A stretch of DNA of 64,000 nt from Mastigamoeba balamuthi (GCA_902651635.1 CACRSC010000011.1:300820-364819); one strand, 5' to 3'; counted from the stretch's first letter, positions 32,076 through 43,400 are shown. Program-made: numbers and translations. Notes: a model not told the origin generated them from the sequence alone.

Positions 32076-33172
32076 TTAGTACCGGAAGCGCTTCTTGAAC
32101 CGCTCCATCACCATGTCGTCCGTTGCCGTCGTGCTGCTCCTCACGCGCGCGTCCTCTCGTGACTCTGACATGACTAACCCCATCAACCCAGCTGTCAGCA
32201 CAGGTTCCTTCCCGAATAGGCCCAGCTCCCAAGCAAAGCCCCGGAGACAGCGCACAGAAGTGCCCGCGGTGCCCAGAAGAAGCGGCAGAGACGATGGCCT
32301 CGGTCTCTGCGCGGGCCCCGCGCTTGCGGTGGTGGCCAGAGGGCTGCTGCTTCTCGGGCTCGGGGTCCTCGCGGCCCATGAGCCTGCGCTTGGCCCGCTC
32401 CGTCTCCTCGATGTTGCGCAGCTTGTACTCGAGCGGCAGCTCCACCTCGGCGATGCCCGTCAGCCAGTTGGTCCTGTCCGCCTCCCTTCTCATCGCCTCT
32501 GCCTCCGCGTCCCTCGCTTCTCCCGCCGCGTCGGCCTGCTCCTCGGCCTGCTCCCCCTCGCCCTCGGCCGGCGCGGCGCTCCCGTCGGCCCCGTCGGCGC
32601 TGCGCGGGCGCTGGTCCGCGAGCTCAGAGGCGAGCTTCTGGTCGATGTAGCGCTGCATCCGCGACGCGGCCATCTCCGACGACGGCGCGCCGCTGCTGAG
32701 CGCCGGCGGCTTCGTGTCGGGTGCCGCGGGGTCCGCGTCGCTGCCGGCCGGCGGCGACGACGACGCGTGCGTGAGCTGCTCCGCAGTGACGCCGCAGGGC
32801 CGCAGCGACCGCTCCCTCTGCAGCTCCCGTATCGCGCGCAGGCGCTCGCTGGACGGGGCGCCGCCGTCAGCCACTGCAGGGCGGGAGGAGGGGGGCCCGA
32901 GAGGAGGGTGGCCGGGCGCACGAAATGTCGTCGTCGGGGGTGCTCGAGGGGTCCGGGGTCGCAGAGTCGGGCGGCGAGGACGGGCGGGCGGCGCGCTTGC
33001 GGAAGGAGCGCCCGTGGCGGGCAGCCGGCGCAGGCGAAGTGGACGGCGGTGAGACAGAGGGCGGGGAGGAGGAGGGTGCGGCTGTGGGAGCTGGCGCAGC
33101 GGACGACGCAGCGCCAGAATCGGCGGGTGGGTCCAGAGGATGAGAGGTGTCTGAGGGGGAAGCCTCCGCCAT
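32076..33172 (-). CDS. Splicing factor Tls1/C9orf78 family
   Basis: This is a small nuclear protein of the Tls1/HCA59 family, bound to the spliceosome helicase Brr2 in animals and needed for proper splicing. The start ATG 33172 gives an N-terminus of Pro/Ser-rich sequence and the conserved basic-acidic block RSFRKR...PDDDIS. The first intron, donor GTGCGC, ends at CCGTCCAG so that PDDDIS joins SERLRAIRELQRERSLRP in frame. RMQRYIDQKLASEL and WLTGIAEVELPLEYKLRNIE follow and are the signature. A second intron precedes the C-terminus TDDMVMERFKKRFRY, matching the family end. An in-frame ATG at 33223 could give 17 more residues. It lies between inverted tRNA-Cys copies. Confidence 0.82.
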
Positions 33173-33283
33173 CGCGAGCTGATTTCTGGTGGTAAGAGAG
33201 AAGGAAGATTCCTCTATCCCCATGCTTAGATTTGGGAGCGGCTCACCTTCGGGCCACGGGAGAAGACAACAAGATTTTGTAGA

Positions 33284-33357
33284 AGGACGAGTAGCTCACC
33301 GGTAGAGCATTAGACTGCAGATCTGTTGGTAGGCGGTTCAATTCCGCCCTCGTCCTA
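33284..33357 (+). tRNA. tRNA-Cys (GCA), copy 2
   Basis: Sequence-identical to the minus-strand copy at 31787-31860, including the downstream ATTTT. Anticodon GCA, 74 nt, 7-bp acceptor stem. The flanks outside the gene are unrelated except for a few bases, so the duplicated unit is little more than the tRNA itself. Confidence 0.92.
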
Positions 33358-33647
33358 ATTTTATTGCTGTCACGCTGTTCTTACTGGCCGTAGTGGAAGT
33401 TGCGCGTGCCTTGCTTGACCTTGGCCCGGCGCTTTGCACCGGGCACTTACCAATCCCCATCGCGAGGAATCGGGGAATCTTACATCGCATAGCACAGAAG
33501 ATACTCGTATCGGTGCAGGCGTGACCTCACCACGACGAATTTCCACGTCACCGAACGGCCAACAAAACGGCGGACTGGGGTCTTCCATCTGCCATTCTTA
33601 TTAGTTCCCTCTCAGCGCACCTTCATCACCCAACCGGCTCGCCCCTC
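33358..33647 (+). other. Intergenic region
   Basis: No supported gene. The minus strand has a GTAAGT next to GGGGATTG and a short basic open frame ending in NFHYGQ, but no start or exon chain could be built. Confidence 0.3.
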
Positions 33648-34306
33648 ATGTCGTGCAACACGTCCGACCGCAGGCAGGAGATCGGGAACATGCTCAACGA
33701 GGCACGCGGGCGCCAGCCACACCCGCCAGCTCTGACGACCGTTGCCACCAGGACCTGGCGTGCGCCGAGACCATCAAGATGGCCTACCAGAACCACGCCG
33801 AGACGCTCCGGGGCCCCAACGCCGCCGTCGTGTCGTGCCTCTTCATGAAGTGGTCCAAGGGCATCGGCAAGTACTCCAACAAGGTCCGGTGCTACACGAG
33901 CCGCGCCCTGGGCATGGAGCCCCAGATGTGCGTCCGGGGGGCGCTCCCAATTCTAGAATTGCGAAATGATGTGGCATTTCCCGTTTGCTTGTTCCCCGGA
34001 CACGAATAAAAAGCAACCAACCATTACCCGCCTGCTCCCCACACACGCAGCTCCCTGAGGGACCCCAAGGAGTTCGGCGTGCGCCAGACGGACAGGCCCG
34101 AGGAGGCCGTGAAGCAGATGCTGGAGATCGAGAGGAGGGGGCTCGAGTGCGTGCAGAACGTGTACAAGACCATCACCGAGAGCCGCGAGGACCAGGCGGT
34201 CGGCCAGTCGTTCCACCTCGCCGAGCACCTCTTCCGCCACATCCTCATCTACAAGGAGAAGCGCATCGCCTGGCTCTACAGCCTCACCCCCTCGTCCTCG
34301 AGGTGA
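33648..34306 (+). CDS. Small all-helical protein of unknown function
   Basis: I do not recognise this family. Three exons (33648-33701, 33752-33927, 34051-34306) give 161 residues with all joins in frame. The first intron (50 nt) begins GCACGC, a GC-AG intron. The second begins GTGCGT. Predicted structure is helical throughout (DLACAETIKMAYQNHAETLR; EEAVKQMLEIERRGLECV; DQAVGQSFHLAEHLFRHILI). The repeated E-x-x-H spacing loosely recalls four-helix ferritin-like bundles, but metal ligands are not clearly conserved. There is no signal peptide or membrane segment. Expression is likely since splice structure and frame are coherent. Confidence 0.7.
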
Positions 34307-34459
34307 AGCCGAGTCAGGGGAGCGAGTGCACAACGTGCGCCGCACTGAGTGAGGCGACACCCCCCGACCGCCCTGTAAAGAGCTCCACAGAATAAAAACA
34401 GACAGGGGGCGAGCACTGCACTGAACACGGCATAGTCCAATTGGGTCCCTGCGCGCACG

Positions 34460-35911
34460 CTACGTGCTGGCGGCCGCCTCGAGCTCTCTCTGGTGCGGTC
34501 GTTGAGACGGGCTGTGTTTGCGGGGGCGGAGGTTGACGCACGCCGAACCCCAGGGCGTCGGCCAGGACCTGCACGCCCGTGTCGCAGTCGCCTTGCAGGA
34601 AGACGTCGCGCGTGTTGCCGGGCGCGTTGTAGAACATGCCGCTGTGCGGCATCCCGAGCTTCTCCATCATCTGGTCGACGGGGTTCACCGTGCCGACGGG
34701 ATCCCTGTTGATCAGCAGCCGCGGGGTGCGCGCGGACACGCTCCCGACGAGGGCCGCGAACGGGTTGACCACAAGGGACGTCCCCATGATGATCAGCAGG
34801 TCGCACTGCGCGCGTGGGCTCTCGTGAGAGGAAGGAGAGGGCACACAAGGCAGCGGCGAGACCTGGGGGAAGTCCGCCTGAACAGAGCGGAAGAAGCGCT
34901 CCGGCAGGCTCTCGCCAAAGAAGACAATGTCTGCCACGGCCAGGGGGGTGAGAATCAGCGCCGAGAGCGGGTGCAACAGCTACCTGGCTTGACCACGCCG
35001 CCGCAGGGGCATATCGGGTGCTCGTCAGCCATCACCTTGTCTGCGAGAGGAGAGAGAGAGAGGCAGTGGGTCAGAGAGGGAGGGCGGAACGGAACAGAGA
35101 GACGCAACGCCAGCACCTCGGAAGACGCTCGTCGGGAAGACGCCCTTGCACTTCATGCAGTGGCAGTGCAGGAACGACCCGTGCGCGCACACGACCTTGT
35201 CCTCGGGCAGCCCCGCGGCGAACTCGAGCGTGTCGATGTTCTGCGTGTAGTTGCGCAGCAGCAGCCCGCGGTCGTCGAGCATCTTGATGAACTTGTGCGC
35301 CTTGGTGGGCCTCGCGCTGACCGGCAGCAGCGACTTGGCCAGCTTGAAGAACGGCGCCGGGTTCTTCGAGAAGAACCTGCGAGCAGTTCGAATTCCCGCC
35401 CGGAGTGACGTCAGGGAAGATAATATCTCTGCGGAATCCTAATGGAATTTATCCCCATTCGGTCGGGTCGCACTCGAGATCGAAAATGTCCGAGGGCTCG
35501 TTCAGGTAGCTGTAGTCGCGCGCTATCTGGCTGTACAGCCCGCAGTTGGGCGATCGGAAGTCCGGGATGCCCGCAGAGACGCTGATGCCAGCCCCCGTCA
35601 TCACGATGATCTTCTTGCCTAAGCAGAGCAGCTCAGACCCCACACGCAAAAGCGGCCGCCCGGTACTCACACACGCCGTCGCGCACAGCCTTGGCGATCG
35701 CGTCCAGCGTCGGGGACTCGAGCACGGGGGGCCCGGGGCGCTCGGGCACCTCGGGAATGAGCAGCGGCAGGCGCGAGCGCATGATCTCCATCACCCGCTC
35801 CATCGCCTCGGCTGGGGGGAGGGGGCGCACACGGCACGCGCGGTCAGTTGCGCACGGGGGTCGGAGGGCGCACATACGCGATGCATCGCCCTCGGAGTCG
35901 CTGTGCTCCAT
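34460..35911 (-). CDS. SIRT2-like NAD-dependent deacetylase (class I sirtuin)
   Basis: This is a lysine deacetylase using NAD+. Start ATG 35911 (MEHSDSEGD). Splicing gives [60 protein letters not shown], the catalytic His in CAHGSFLHC, zinc ligands C-x2-C (HCMKC) and C-x-C (CPCGG), [34 protein letters not shown] and [15 protein letters not shown] last intron (GTGCGT donor, about 51 nt) joins a final exon RELEAAAST ending at 34460. This corresponds to the helix after LGW in human SIRT2. At least seven exons. The sequence is closest in memory to SIRT2; nuclear or cytoplasmic location is not evident. All catalytic residues are present. Confidence 0.92.
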
Positions 35912-36300
35912 TCTGCGTGTGCGCGGGAGAAGGGCAACGGGGGGGTTTCAGAAAAACCAAAAAATCTAGATTTTTGCTCCGTTGCTATTTTAAATCGCGT
36001 GGGGGGCTTTGTGTCTTGCACGTTGTCCGGTGCCCGTTCGTTCGTTGCAGTCGTTGCGTCGGTTCGAGAACGCTCTATCGGCGCAGCGGGTTTCTGTTTG
36101 CCGACGTGGGGAACAGTATCGGGCTCTCGGCCGCCCTGTGCGTCGTCTGGTACTGCGTCCTCGTCCCCCCGCGCTTGGCGACGTCCTCGGTCGTCACCAC
36201 CCTGAGCAGCTCCTTGCCGCACTGGCACCTTCTTCGCCCGCCCAGTCAGCCACGGGCCCCGGTCGGGGGAGGGGAGAGGGTGGGGGGGGCAGGCAGTGTC
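35912..36300 (+). other. Intergenic region
   Basis: About 390 bases between the sirtuin start and the 3' end of the coiled-coil gene. It contains a T-rich stretch (35955-36040) and no supported gene or RNA. Confidence 0.35.
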
Positions 36301-38590
36301 TCACTCCATGCTCGCGGGCGGGGACCGCGTCTTGGGCGGGTGCGCTGCAGCCATCGGCGTGTAGTCGGCGGTGTAGCCCTTCTGCAGCGGCAGTCCCTGC
36401 TGCTGCGGTGAGCCAGACACACCACCACACAGCGCGCATGGTACGGGGAAGCGGTCGTTGCCCGGGCTCAGCGTCGCCGTCGTCGTCTCCAGGCTGAGCA
36501 GCCGCTCCCTGTTCGCAAGGGTGGGTGTTAGCGCTACACAACGGCCGTTGGTGAGCGCACTTGAGCCTGCGGATGTCGTCCTCGAGCTGCCCGTTCCTCT
36601 CCTGCAGCCTGTCGTTGCCGCGCTGGAGCTCGCGGACCTTGTCCTTGATCTCCGTGTCGACGACGGTCGCCGTGGTGCCGATGATATCCGACACCCTCTT
36701 CCTCGTCGCATACATCTCCCCTTTGTTGCTTCCGCCCCGCCCCCCAAAGCCCAGTCAGTCGCGTCCGGCGCTCGACAGTGCGGCGAACGAGCGCCCCCTC
36801 ACCTGAGCTCGGCCCTCGCCCGCCCCAACTGGAATAGGAAGAGCGAGGGCAGTCGGTTAGCTAGTGCGCTGTCCGCCTCCCGTTCTGGGATAGCGGAGGC
36901 GGGTGCGCTCTCTCACCAGGTCGTGAGCGCTGTGCAGCTCCTGCAGGCTGTGGCTCTCGACCTTGGATATCTCCTGCACCTGCGAGTGCAGGCTCTCGAA
37001 CGCGCTGCGCCAATCGAGGGGAGCGGGCGGCGGCGGGTGAGCGTCGGGCGAGGGGTGTGGCTGCGCTCGTCTTGACACGTCGATGCGGTATTTGGACTCA
37101 CAACGAAAACTTGTCCTTTTCCGAGGTGATCTGCGTGCGCGCCTGCACGAGCTGCGCCCTCATCTTCTCGTACTGCGAGCCAGGGTCGCCCCCGTGGCGC
37201 GTGAGAAGCGGGGGGCGCGGGTCTGCTCCGGTGCGTGCGGGGTGTGCGCTGTACCTTCTGCCTGATGGCCTCGAAAGATTGCAGCATCTTCTCCTTCTCG
37301 GCCGCCAGGGCCTCGCGCTCGCGGCGCAGCTCCTGCTTGGCCCGCTCGGCGTCCTCGTCGGCCTGCGCCCTCGCCTTGATCATCGCCGCGCGCTCGCGCT
37401 CGACAGACTCGCGCAGCGTCAGCAGCTGCGCGGCCGCCCTCTGCATCTCGTCGCACTTCTTCCCGAATTCCTTTCTCTGCTCCGCGAGCGACTCGCTGTC
37501 GCTCCGGGCGTCGCCGCGCGTGCGGCCCAGCTCGGCCCTCGCGGCCTCCACCGCCTGGCGCTCGTCGTCCAGCGCCAGCCTCGCCTGCTCGATCTCCTGG
37601 CGCTCGCGCTTGATCGCCGCCCAGTCGCTCTCGAGCTCGCGCTGAAGCCGCTCCGTCTCGTCGCGCGACACGCCGAGCTCGTGCAGCAGCGCCTCGGCCC
37701 GCGCGGCCGCGTCCGGGTCGGTGCCGGCCGGCGGCGTCAGCGCGGCGATGCTCACCGGGAACTCCTCGTCCTCGAATCCTGAACCGACGTCGACCGGGAT
37801 GCCGCCCGTCCGGAGCCTCCGGAGCTTCTCCCTCATCGAGTACTGCTGCCTCCTCAGCACCCCGAACCTGCCGAGCGCGGGCTCAGGCGCGTGCGAGCCT
37901 GCGAGAGCCTGGGAGCGCTGCGTACACGTTGAGGGCGGCCTCGTAGGCCTGCTGGAGGGCCGACGCCCGGGGGAAGGTCGCGGCGGTGCCCAGCGGGGCG
38001 TTGTGCATGGCGAGGCCGGCGGGGCCCTCGCCCGGCTGGTCGTAGGCCAGCTTGCTCTCGCCCACCGTGTCCTTGACCGCCTCGGCCGCCGCCGTGTGCG
38101 CCAGCTCGTCGCGCTCGAGCACGGAGCTGTACGCGTAGTCCGCGATGTCGTCGTACGCGTCTTCGTCGTCTCTCGCCGCCTTCTGCTCGCGTTTGCCGCC
38201 CTCCGACCGCCCGCGGGTCGATCCGAGGCGCTCCCGCGTGGCGTCGAGCTCGGGTCTGGGCCGGGGTTGCGTGGGTTGAGGGTCTTGAGTTTCGCCGCCC
38301 GAACGGAATTTCAGTTCGCGTGTGGCGCTGCTGTTGGGCCCACGGCCGCTGGGCGGCGGGCCCCGGGGGCGCTGCGGGGTGTCGGGAACGGACATGGGCG
38401 GGAGGCCCGACGCGAAGGGGTCGTCGCCGTGCGCCTCGCTGCGCGCATCGTCGGAGGAGTCCGGAGCGGAGCCGTCGATGGCGAGGGACCACTCCACCTG
38501 CTGCGACCGGTGGGCGATCGGGGGTGGGGGCGGTTAACTCGCAGGGGGGGTCTTCGGGGACGGGCGGGGACTCACGCTGCCCTGGTCCAT
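36301..38590 (-). CDS. Coiled-coil protein of unknown function
   Basis: I do not recognise this protein. The start is chosen as ATG 38590 because the mini-exon MDQGS then joins QVEWSLAIDG in frame over a GTGAGT donor. The upstream in-frame alternative does not join. The N-terminal 190 residues are acidic/Ser/Pro-rich. Then VFGVLRRQQYSMREKL opens a long region ending in strong coiled coil (LQRELESDWAAIKRERQEIE through EKEKMLQSFEAIRQK). This is followed by five smaller exons, all with heptads (YEKMRAQLVQARTQI; AFESLHSQVQEISKVE; VRELQRGNDRLQERNGQLED), and a Pro-rich tail ending SPPASME. Length and architecture suit a centrosome, basal-body or transport scaffold, but no family could be named. Confidence 0.72.
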
Positions 38591-38976
38591 GTGAGCCGTG
38601 GGGGGGCTTGGCGCGCTTTCCGCTTTCAAATGCGAACAATCTCAGCAGGGAAATATCTCGAGAGGCGGTGCGCTACTGTGAGGAAGAGCAAGGGCGGGCC
38701 CGGGGAGGGGGGCGAGGCCGAAACATTGTTGTATGGGGTGTTCGTTGGTGGTGCAGAGGGGGTTGGAGATTCGCCGGCGTCAATACGGAGCGGGCGATAT
38801 TGCGCGTCAGGTTAGGAAATATCCCGCGAGGATATCGGCGTTAAACGTCAGCAACTGTGACATCACGGCGCAATCAATGCCGTTGGAGCCCGCTTTTTGT
38901 TTTTGTTCTTAAACCAGTACCCTCAAGCGAAAGCTTCCCAGCCTCCAAGGCCCTCTACCCTCCTCCAACAACCAAG
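38591..38976 (+). other. Divergent promoter region, coiled-coil gene / profilin
   Basis: A 386-base interval between two gene starts. It holds AAATATCT at 38651-38658, 61 nt from the coiled-coil gene ATG, and the dyad ATATCC/GGATAT at 38819-38835, about 140 nt from the profilin ATG. A CT/CA-rich leader precedes profilin. Confidence 0.4.
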
Positions 38977-39959
38977 ATGTCGTGGCAGGCGTACGTCGAC
39001 CAGCAGCTCATCGGCACCGGCCAGATCAACCAGGGCGCCATCCTCGGCCTCGACGGCAACATCTGGGCCAAGTCCAAGGACTTCGCCCTCAAGGCCGGCG
39101 AGGGTGCCAAGCTCGTCGCCAACTTCAAGGCACGCTCCCACCTCCCCATCCGCCACCAGCCGCACCACCCCGGGTCCCCCGCCCCTCCGGCTGCACCCCA
39201 GCTCGGCTCTGCCCGCTCCCCGGTGTCCGAGCTCGGAGCTCGTTTGTTCTAATTGAACTCTCGGCGTGGAAAAGTTAAAAATAATTACGGAATATAACAC
39301 CCCCCACGTCCGTGTGCACCATCCGCGACGCCACGCGAACTCCCCCGCCCCACCACCACCGCCATGGACCCTAGCCCGCACACCCTTCCCCGCTCGGCTC
39401 GCCCCGGCTCGCCCCACTGACGGCTCGGCGGCGTGCAGGACCCGGCGTCTGCCCAGGGCTCGGGCATCTACGTCAACGGCAACAAGTACATGACGCTCAA
39501 GGCCGACGCCAACTCGGTCTACGGCAAGAAGTCGGGCAACGGCGGCGTCATCACCGTCAAGACGAAGCAGGCCGTCCTCGTCGGCGTACGCGGGCTGCTC
39601 TCTGGGACTGTTTTCCCCGGGCGTCGTTCTGCGCTGCACTTTTTTTCCCCGTCTCGCTTTATTAGCCCCTCGTTTATTTGTCCGATTATTCGGCAACGGT
39701 TCTAACGGTCGTTGCTCGGCGTGCAGCTGTACCCCGAGGGCATCCAGGCGGGCGCCGCGACCAACGTTGTCGAGCGCCTCGGCGACTACCTCCGCGAGAG
39801 TGCGTCGCACACGCTCCCCTCGATCTGCACTGCCCTCCCAGATATTTTCGGATACTCTACGTGGTCCCCCTGCTCGCTTTGAGAATTTCAGTTTATCGAA
39901 TTGCAGGACAGCCTTTACTGACCAGCGCTTCCTCTCGCCCTCCTGCAGACAACTACTAA
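38977..39959 (+). CDS. Profilin
   Basis: This is an actin-monomer and polyproline binding protein of 127 residues, the size of protist profilins. Exons are 38977-39129, 39439-39585, 39727-39799 and 39949-39959. MSWQAYVDQQLIGTGQ, AAILGLDG-type segment AILGLDGNIWAKS, YMTLKADANSVYGKK, GGVITVKTKQAVLVGLYPEG and NVVERLGDYLRENNY match amoebozoan profilins closely. Trp3 and the C-terminal helix needed for polyproline binding are present. The first intron is 309 nt and begins GCACGC, a GC-AG intron with no usable GT nearby. The other introns are 141 and 149 nt, long for this window. Such long introns in a short, presumably highly expressed gene may be regulatory. Confidence 0.96.
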
Positions 39960-40478
39960 GCAGTGCTGCCGCACGAGCTTGTCCTCCGAGTGCTTTGCTC
40001 TCGCTCGTTCCAAGAAAACAGCCCAAAACAAAGTGTTTCCTTTTAGCCAACACCGGTGTTTTGCCTATTCCTCCGAGCGAGTCTCTCTGTCGTCGGCGAG
40101 CCTCTCGCAGGCGTGACTTGGCTCATGGGCGTTGCTCGGGTCTCGCTGAAAAAGAGATGAGAACGGGACTGGCGTGAGAGAAACCGTTCAAGATTTGTTT
40201 GGACCAAATTTCCTCCCAACGGCTCCTTCCATTAACCCGATCTTTCCAATCAGTCGGTGCCCGAACACGAGGGCAGCCTTGCACGACCCGCGTTGAGTAA
40301 CTGCACCACCTCGACAACGAGCCGAGCGACGTGGCAGGTGGCGGCGGCGGTGGGCGACCGCAGATCCGGCGGAGAAAACAATCACCACCAAAATCCTCCG
40401 CGGAGTAGAATCAGAAAATATCTCGCAGATATATCCAGTTTTCGCGTAGTTGGGCGCCAAAACAACCGGGCACTCCTC
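39960..40478 (+). other. Intergenic region, MCM2 promoter
   Basis: A 519-base interval with no supported gene. It ends in the near-perfect dyad ATATCT-CGC-AGATAT at 40418-40432, about 50 nt upstream of the MCM2 ATG, inside an otherwise GC-rich leader. Confidence 0.4.
40416..40432. promoter_or_regulatory. ATATCT-CGC-AGATAT dyad upstream of MCM2
   Basis: A six-base inverted repeat with 3-nt spacer, preceded by AA to give AAATATCT. It is the tightest example of the AGATA/TATCT dyads seen upstream of several genes in the window. It is consistent with a dimeric or GATA-type factor site; function inferred only. Confidence 0.4.
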
Positions 40479-43400
40479 ATGTCGGACCCCAGCTCGGACC
40501 CGCGGGTCCTCTTCAGCGCCGACGACGACCGCGGCGAGATCGACGCAGCCGCGGCCAAGTCCGACAGCGCGGCCAAGCCCGCCGAGGTGAGACGTGCACG
40601 CGTCCCGCAACGCGGCCCCTCACCACCCCAACCGCAGGGCGACGAGGGCTACTACGACCTCGAGCCCGAGCCCGCCGACGACGAGGGCGAGGGCGAGGAC
40701 CTCATCGCCGAGGGCATGGAGAAGTGCGGTGTCCGGGGGGTCTTGGGGGGGTCTTGAAACGCGGGCCGAGAGCCGGTGGCCAACAGCTGCGCTGCGCTGT
40801 GCTGTGGGGGCGCAGGGACTACAAGCCGGACCCGCTGCTGGACAAGTACGACGAGGAGATGCTGGACAAGGACCACTACGAGCCCATCGCCGCGGACCAG
40901 CGCGCGGCGGCCGAGGCGGAGCTGCAGGAGCGCGACCGCGAGCGCACGGCGGGCCGCAGGCAGCGCGGGGGGCTCGGGTGGCTCGCGCGGCTGCCCGCTG
41001 TGCTGGCGGGCGACGACGACGCCGACGCCGACGGCTCGGGCGACGACGAGGGCGAGCGCAGGCGGCGGTCGCGTCGCCAGCCCAAGCGCCGCAGGCTGCT
41101 CTACGCAGACGCCGACGACGCCGGCGGGGCGGGGGCGGGGGCGGGCGAGGCCGCGGGGGCCGCAGACGAGGCCGAGGCGCCGCTCGACGCCTTCGCGCTC
41201 GAGGGCGTGCAGGGCCGCCTGCGCGAGTGGCTGGCGCTCGACGCCCCGCGCCTCGAGGTCGCCCGCAGGTTCAAGTCCTTCCTGCTCTCGTTCCGCGAGG
41301 GCCCCGAGGGCCCCGACGCGCCCCCGGAGGAGGCGCAGGGACAGGGACAGGGGCAGGGGGCGGGGTCGCTGCCGCTGTACAGGAAGAAGATCACGGCCAT
41401 GTGCGCGGGGAACAAGGAGAGCCTCGAGGTCAGCTACGTGCACCTCTCGAGGGCCCAGCCCACGCTGTCGACGTGGCTCGCCGAGGAGCCCGGCGAGATG
41501 CTGCCGATCCTCGACGAGACGGCCAAGCAGGTCGTCCTGGTGCGTGCAGGCCCCCCCTTTCCTTTCCCCCGCGGGAATTCCTGCCCCCTCCGGTGACGTC
41601 GCGCTGACGTCAGCTTTGCCTGCGCGGAAACCACGCGAGCGGCGCAGACGATGTTCAGGGAGTACGGGCGCATCGCGACGCAGGGCATCAAGGTGCGCAT
41701 CACGGACCTGCCGATCGTCGACGCGCTGCGCGACCTGCGCAAGTTCCACCTGGGCCACCTGATCCGCGTCTCTGGCGTCGTCACTCGCCGCACGGGCGTC
41801 TTCCCGCAGCTCGTGGCCGTCAAGTACGACTGCCCGCGCTGCCAGCGCTCCATCGGGCCCTTCGCCATCGCGGCCGGGGCCTCGTTCGGCTCGTCGGGAC
41901 CCGCGCAGATCGCCGCGTGCCCCGGCTGCCACGCGCGCGGCCCGTTCACTGTCAACGTCGAGCAGACGCTCTACAGGAACTACCAGAAGCTCACGCTCCA
42001 GGAGAGCCCGGGCTCGGTGCCCCCGGGCCGCCTGCCGCGTTCCAAGGACGTCGTCGTGCTCAACGACCTCATCGACACGTGCAAACCCGGCGAGGAAATC
42101 GTTGAGTCCAACAGCAGCTCGCGTTCCCCCCCTCCCTCCCACTCCCCGGCCGCTTACGTGGCGGTGCTGCTGTGCAGGAGGTGATCGGGACGTACAGGCA
42201 CAACTACGACGTGGCGCTGAACAAGAGCCACGGGTTCCCCGTGTTCGCGACGGTGATCGAGGCCAACAACATCGTCAAGAAGGACGACGCGCTGGCGGGG
42301 TTCCGGCTGAGCGAGGAGGACGAGCAGCGGATACGAGCGCTGTCCAACGACGACCGCCTGCTCGAGCGCATCCTCGCGTCGATCGCGCCGTCGATCTTCG
42401 GCCACACGGACGTCAAGACGGCCATCGCGCTGTCGCTCTTTGGCGGCGAGACGCACGTGCTCGAGCGCAAGGGGCAGCACAGGATCAGGGGAGACATCAA
42501 CGTGCTGCTGCTGGGCGACCCCGGCACGGCCAAGTCGCAGTTCCTCAAGTACATCGAGAAGACGTCGCACAGGGCCGTATACACGACGGGCAAGGGCAGC
42601 ACGGCCGTCGGACTGACGGCGTCGGTCCACAAGGACCCCGTTACGCGCGAGTGGACCCTCGAGGGCGGCGCGCTCGTGCTCGCCGATAGGGGCGTCTGCC
42701 TCATCGACGAGTTCGACAAGATGAACGACAAGGATAGGACCAGCATCCACGGTGCTCACACACTCACACTCACACTCACACTCTCACTCACACTCTCACC
42801 CTCACACTCAGGCTACTTCATTCATTCACACACACTCTTCCACTCACTCCCACACACATTCACGTTCTCCATCGCACACTCTCCTTTACTCTCACTCTCC
42901 CACACACTCTCGTACTTTCACACATTCGCTCTCTCACGCTCGCACACACACACACCCTCGCTCTCACTCTCTCACTCTCCCACTCACTTACACTCTTCAC
43001 TTTCTCCCACTGACTCGCTCACGGTCCTTGGCTCGCAGAGGCGATGGAGCAGCAGAGCATCAGCATCAGCAAGGCGGGCATCGTGACGACGCTGCAGGCG
43101 CGGTGCAGCGTCGTGGCGGCGGCCAACCCGCGGCACGGGCGCTACGACGCGGCGCTGTCGCTGTCGCAGAACGTGGAGCTGACGGAGCCCATCCTGTCGC
43201 GCTTCGACGTCGTGTGCGTCGTCCGCGACATCGTGAACCCCGTCGCCGACGAGCAGCTCGCGACGTTTGTGGCGCAGAGCCACATGGCCAACCACCCCGA
43301 CAGGGCCCGCGCGGGCGGCCCCGCCCTCAACGGCCTCCGCATCACCGACGACACAAACGTTTGCGAGCACACTCATTCGAGGCCGGCGCTGCTGGTGTCT

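Noticed and set aside
32867-32925. A frame conflict between the first two exons of the Tls1 gene when the nearest acceptor (CTGCAG) is used.
   Set aside because: The next acceptor, CCGTCCAG, restores frame and the conserved DDDISERLRAIRE junction, so no frameshift is needed.
33376-33470. A minus-strand basic tail (GAKRRAKVKQGTRNFHYGQ) after a GTAAGT, suggesting the end of a small ribosomal-type protein.
   Set aside because: No upstream exon, start codon or family match could be assembled. GTAAGT is also not the usual donor here.
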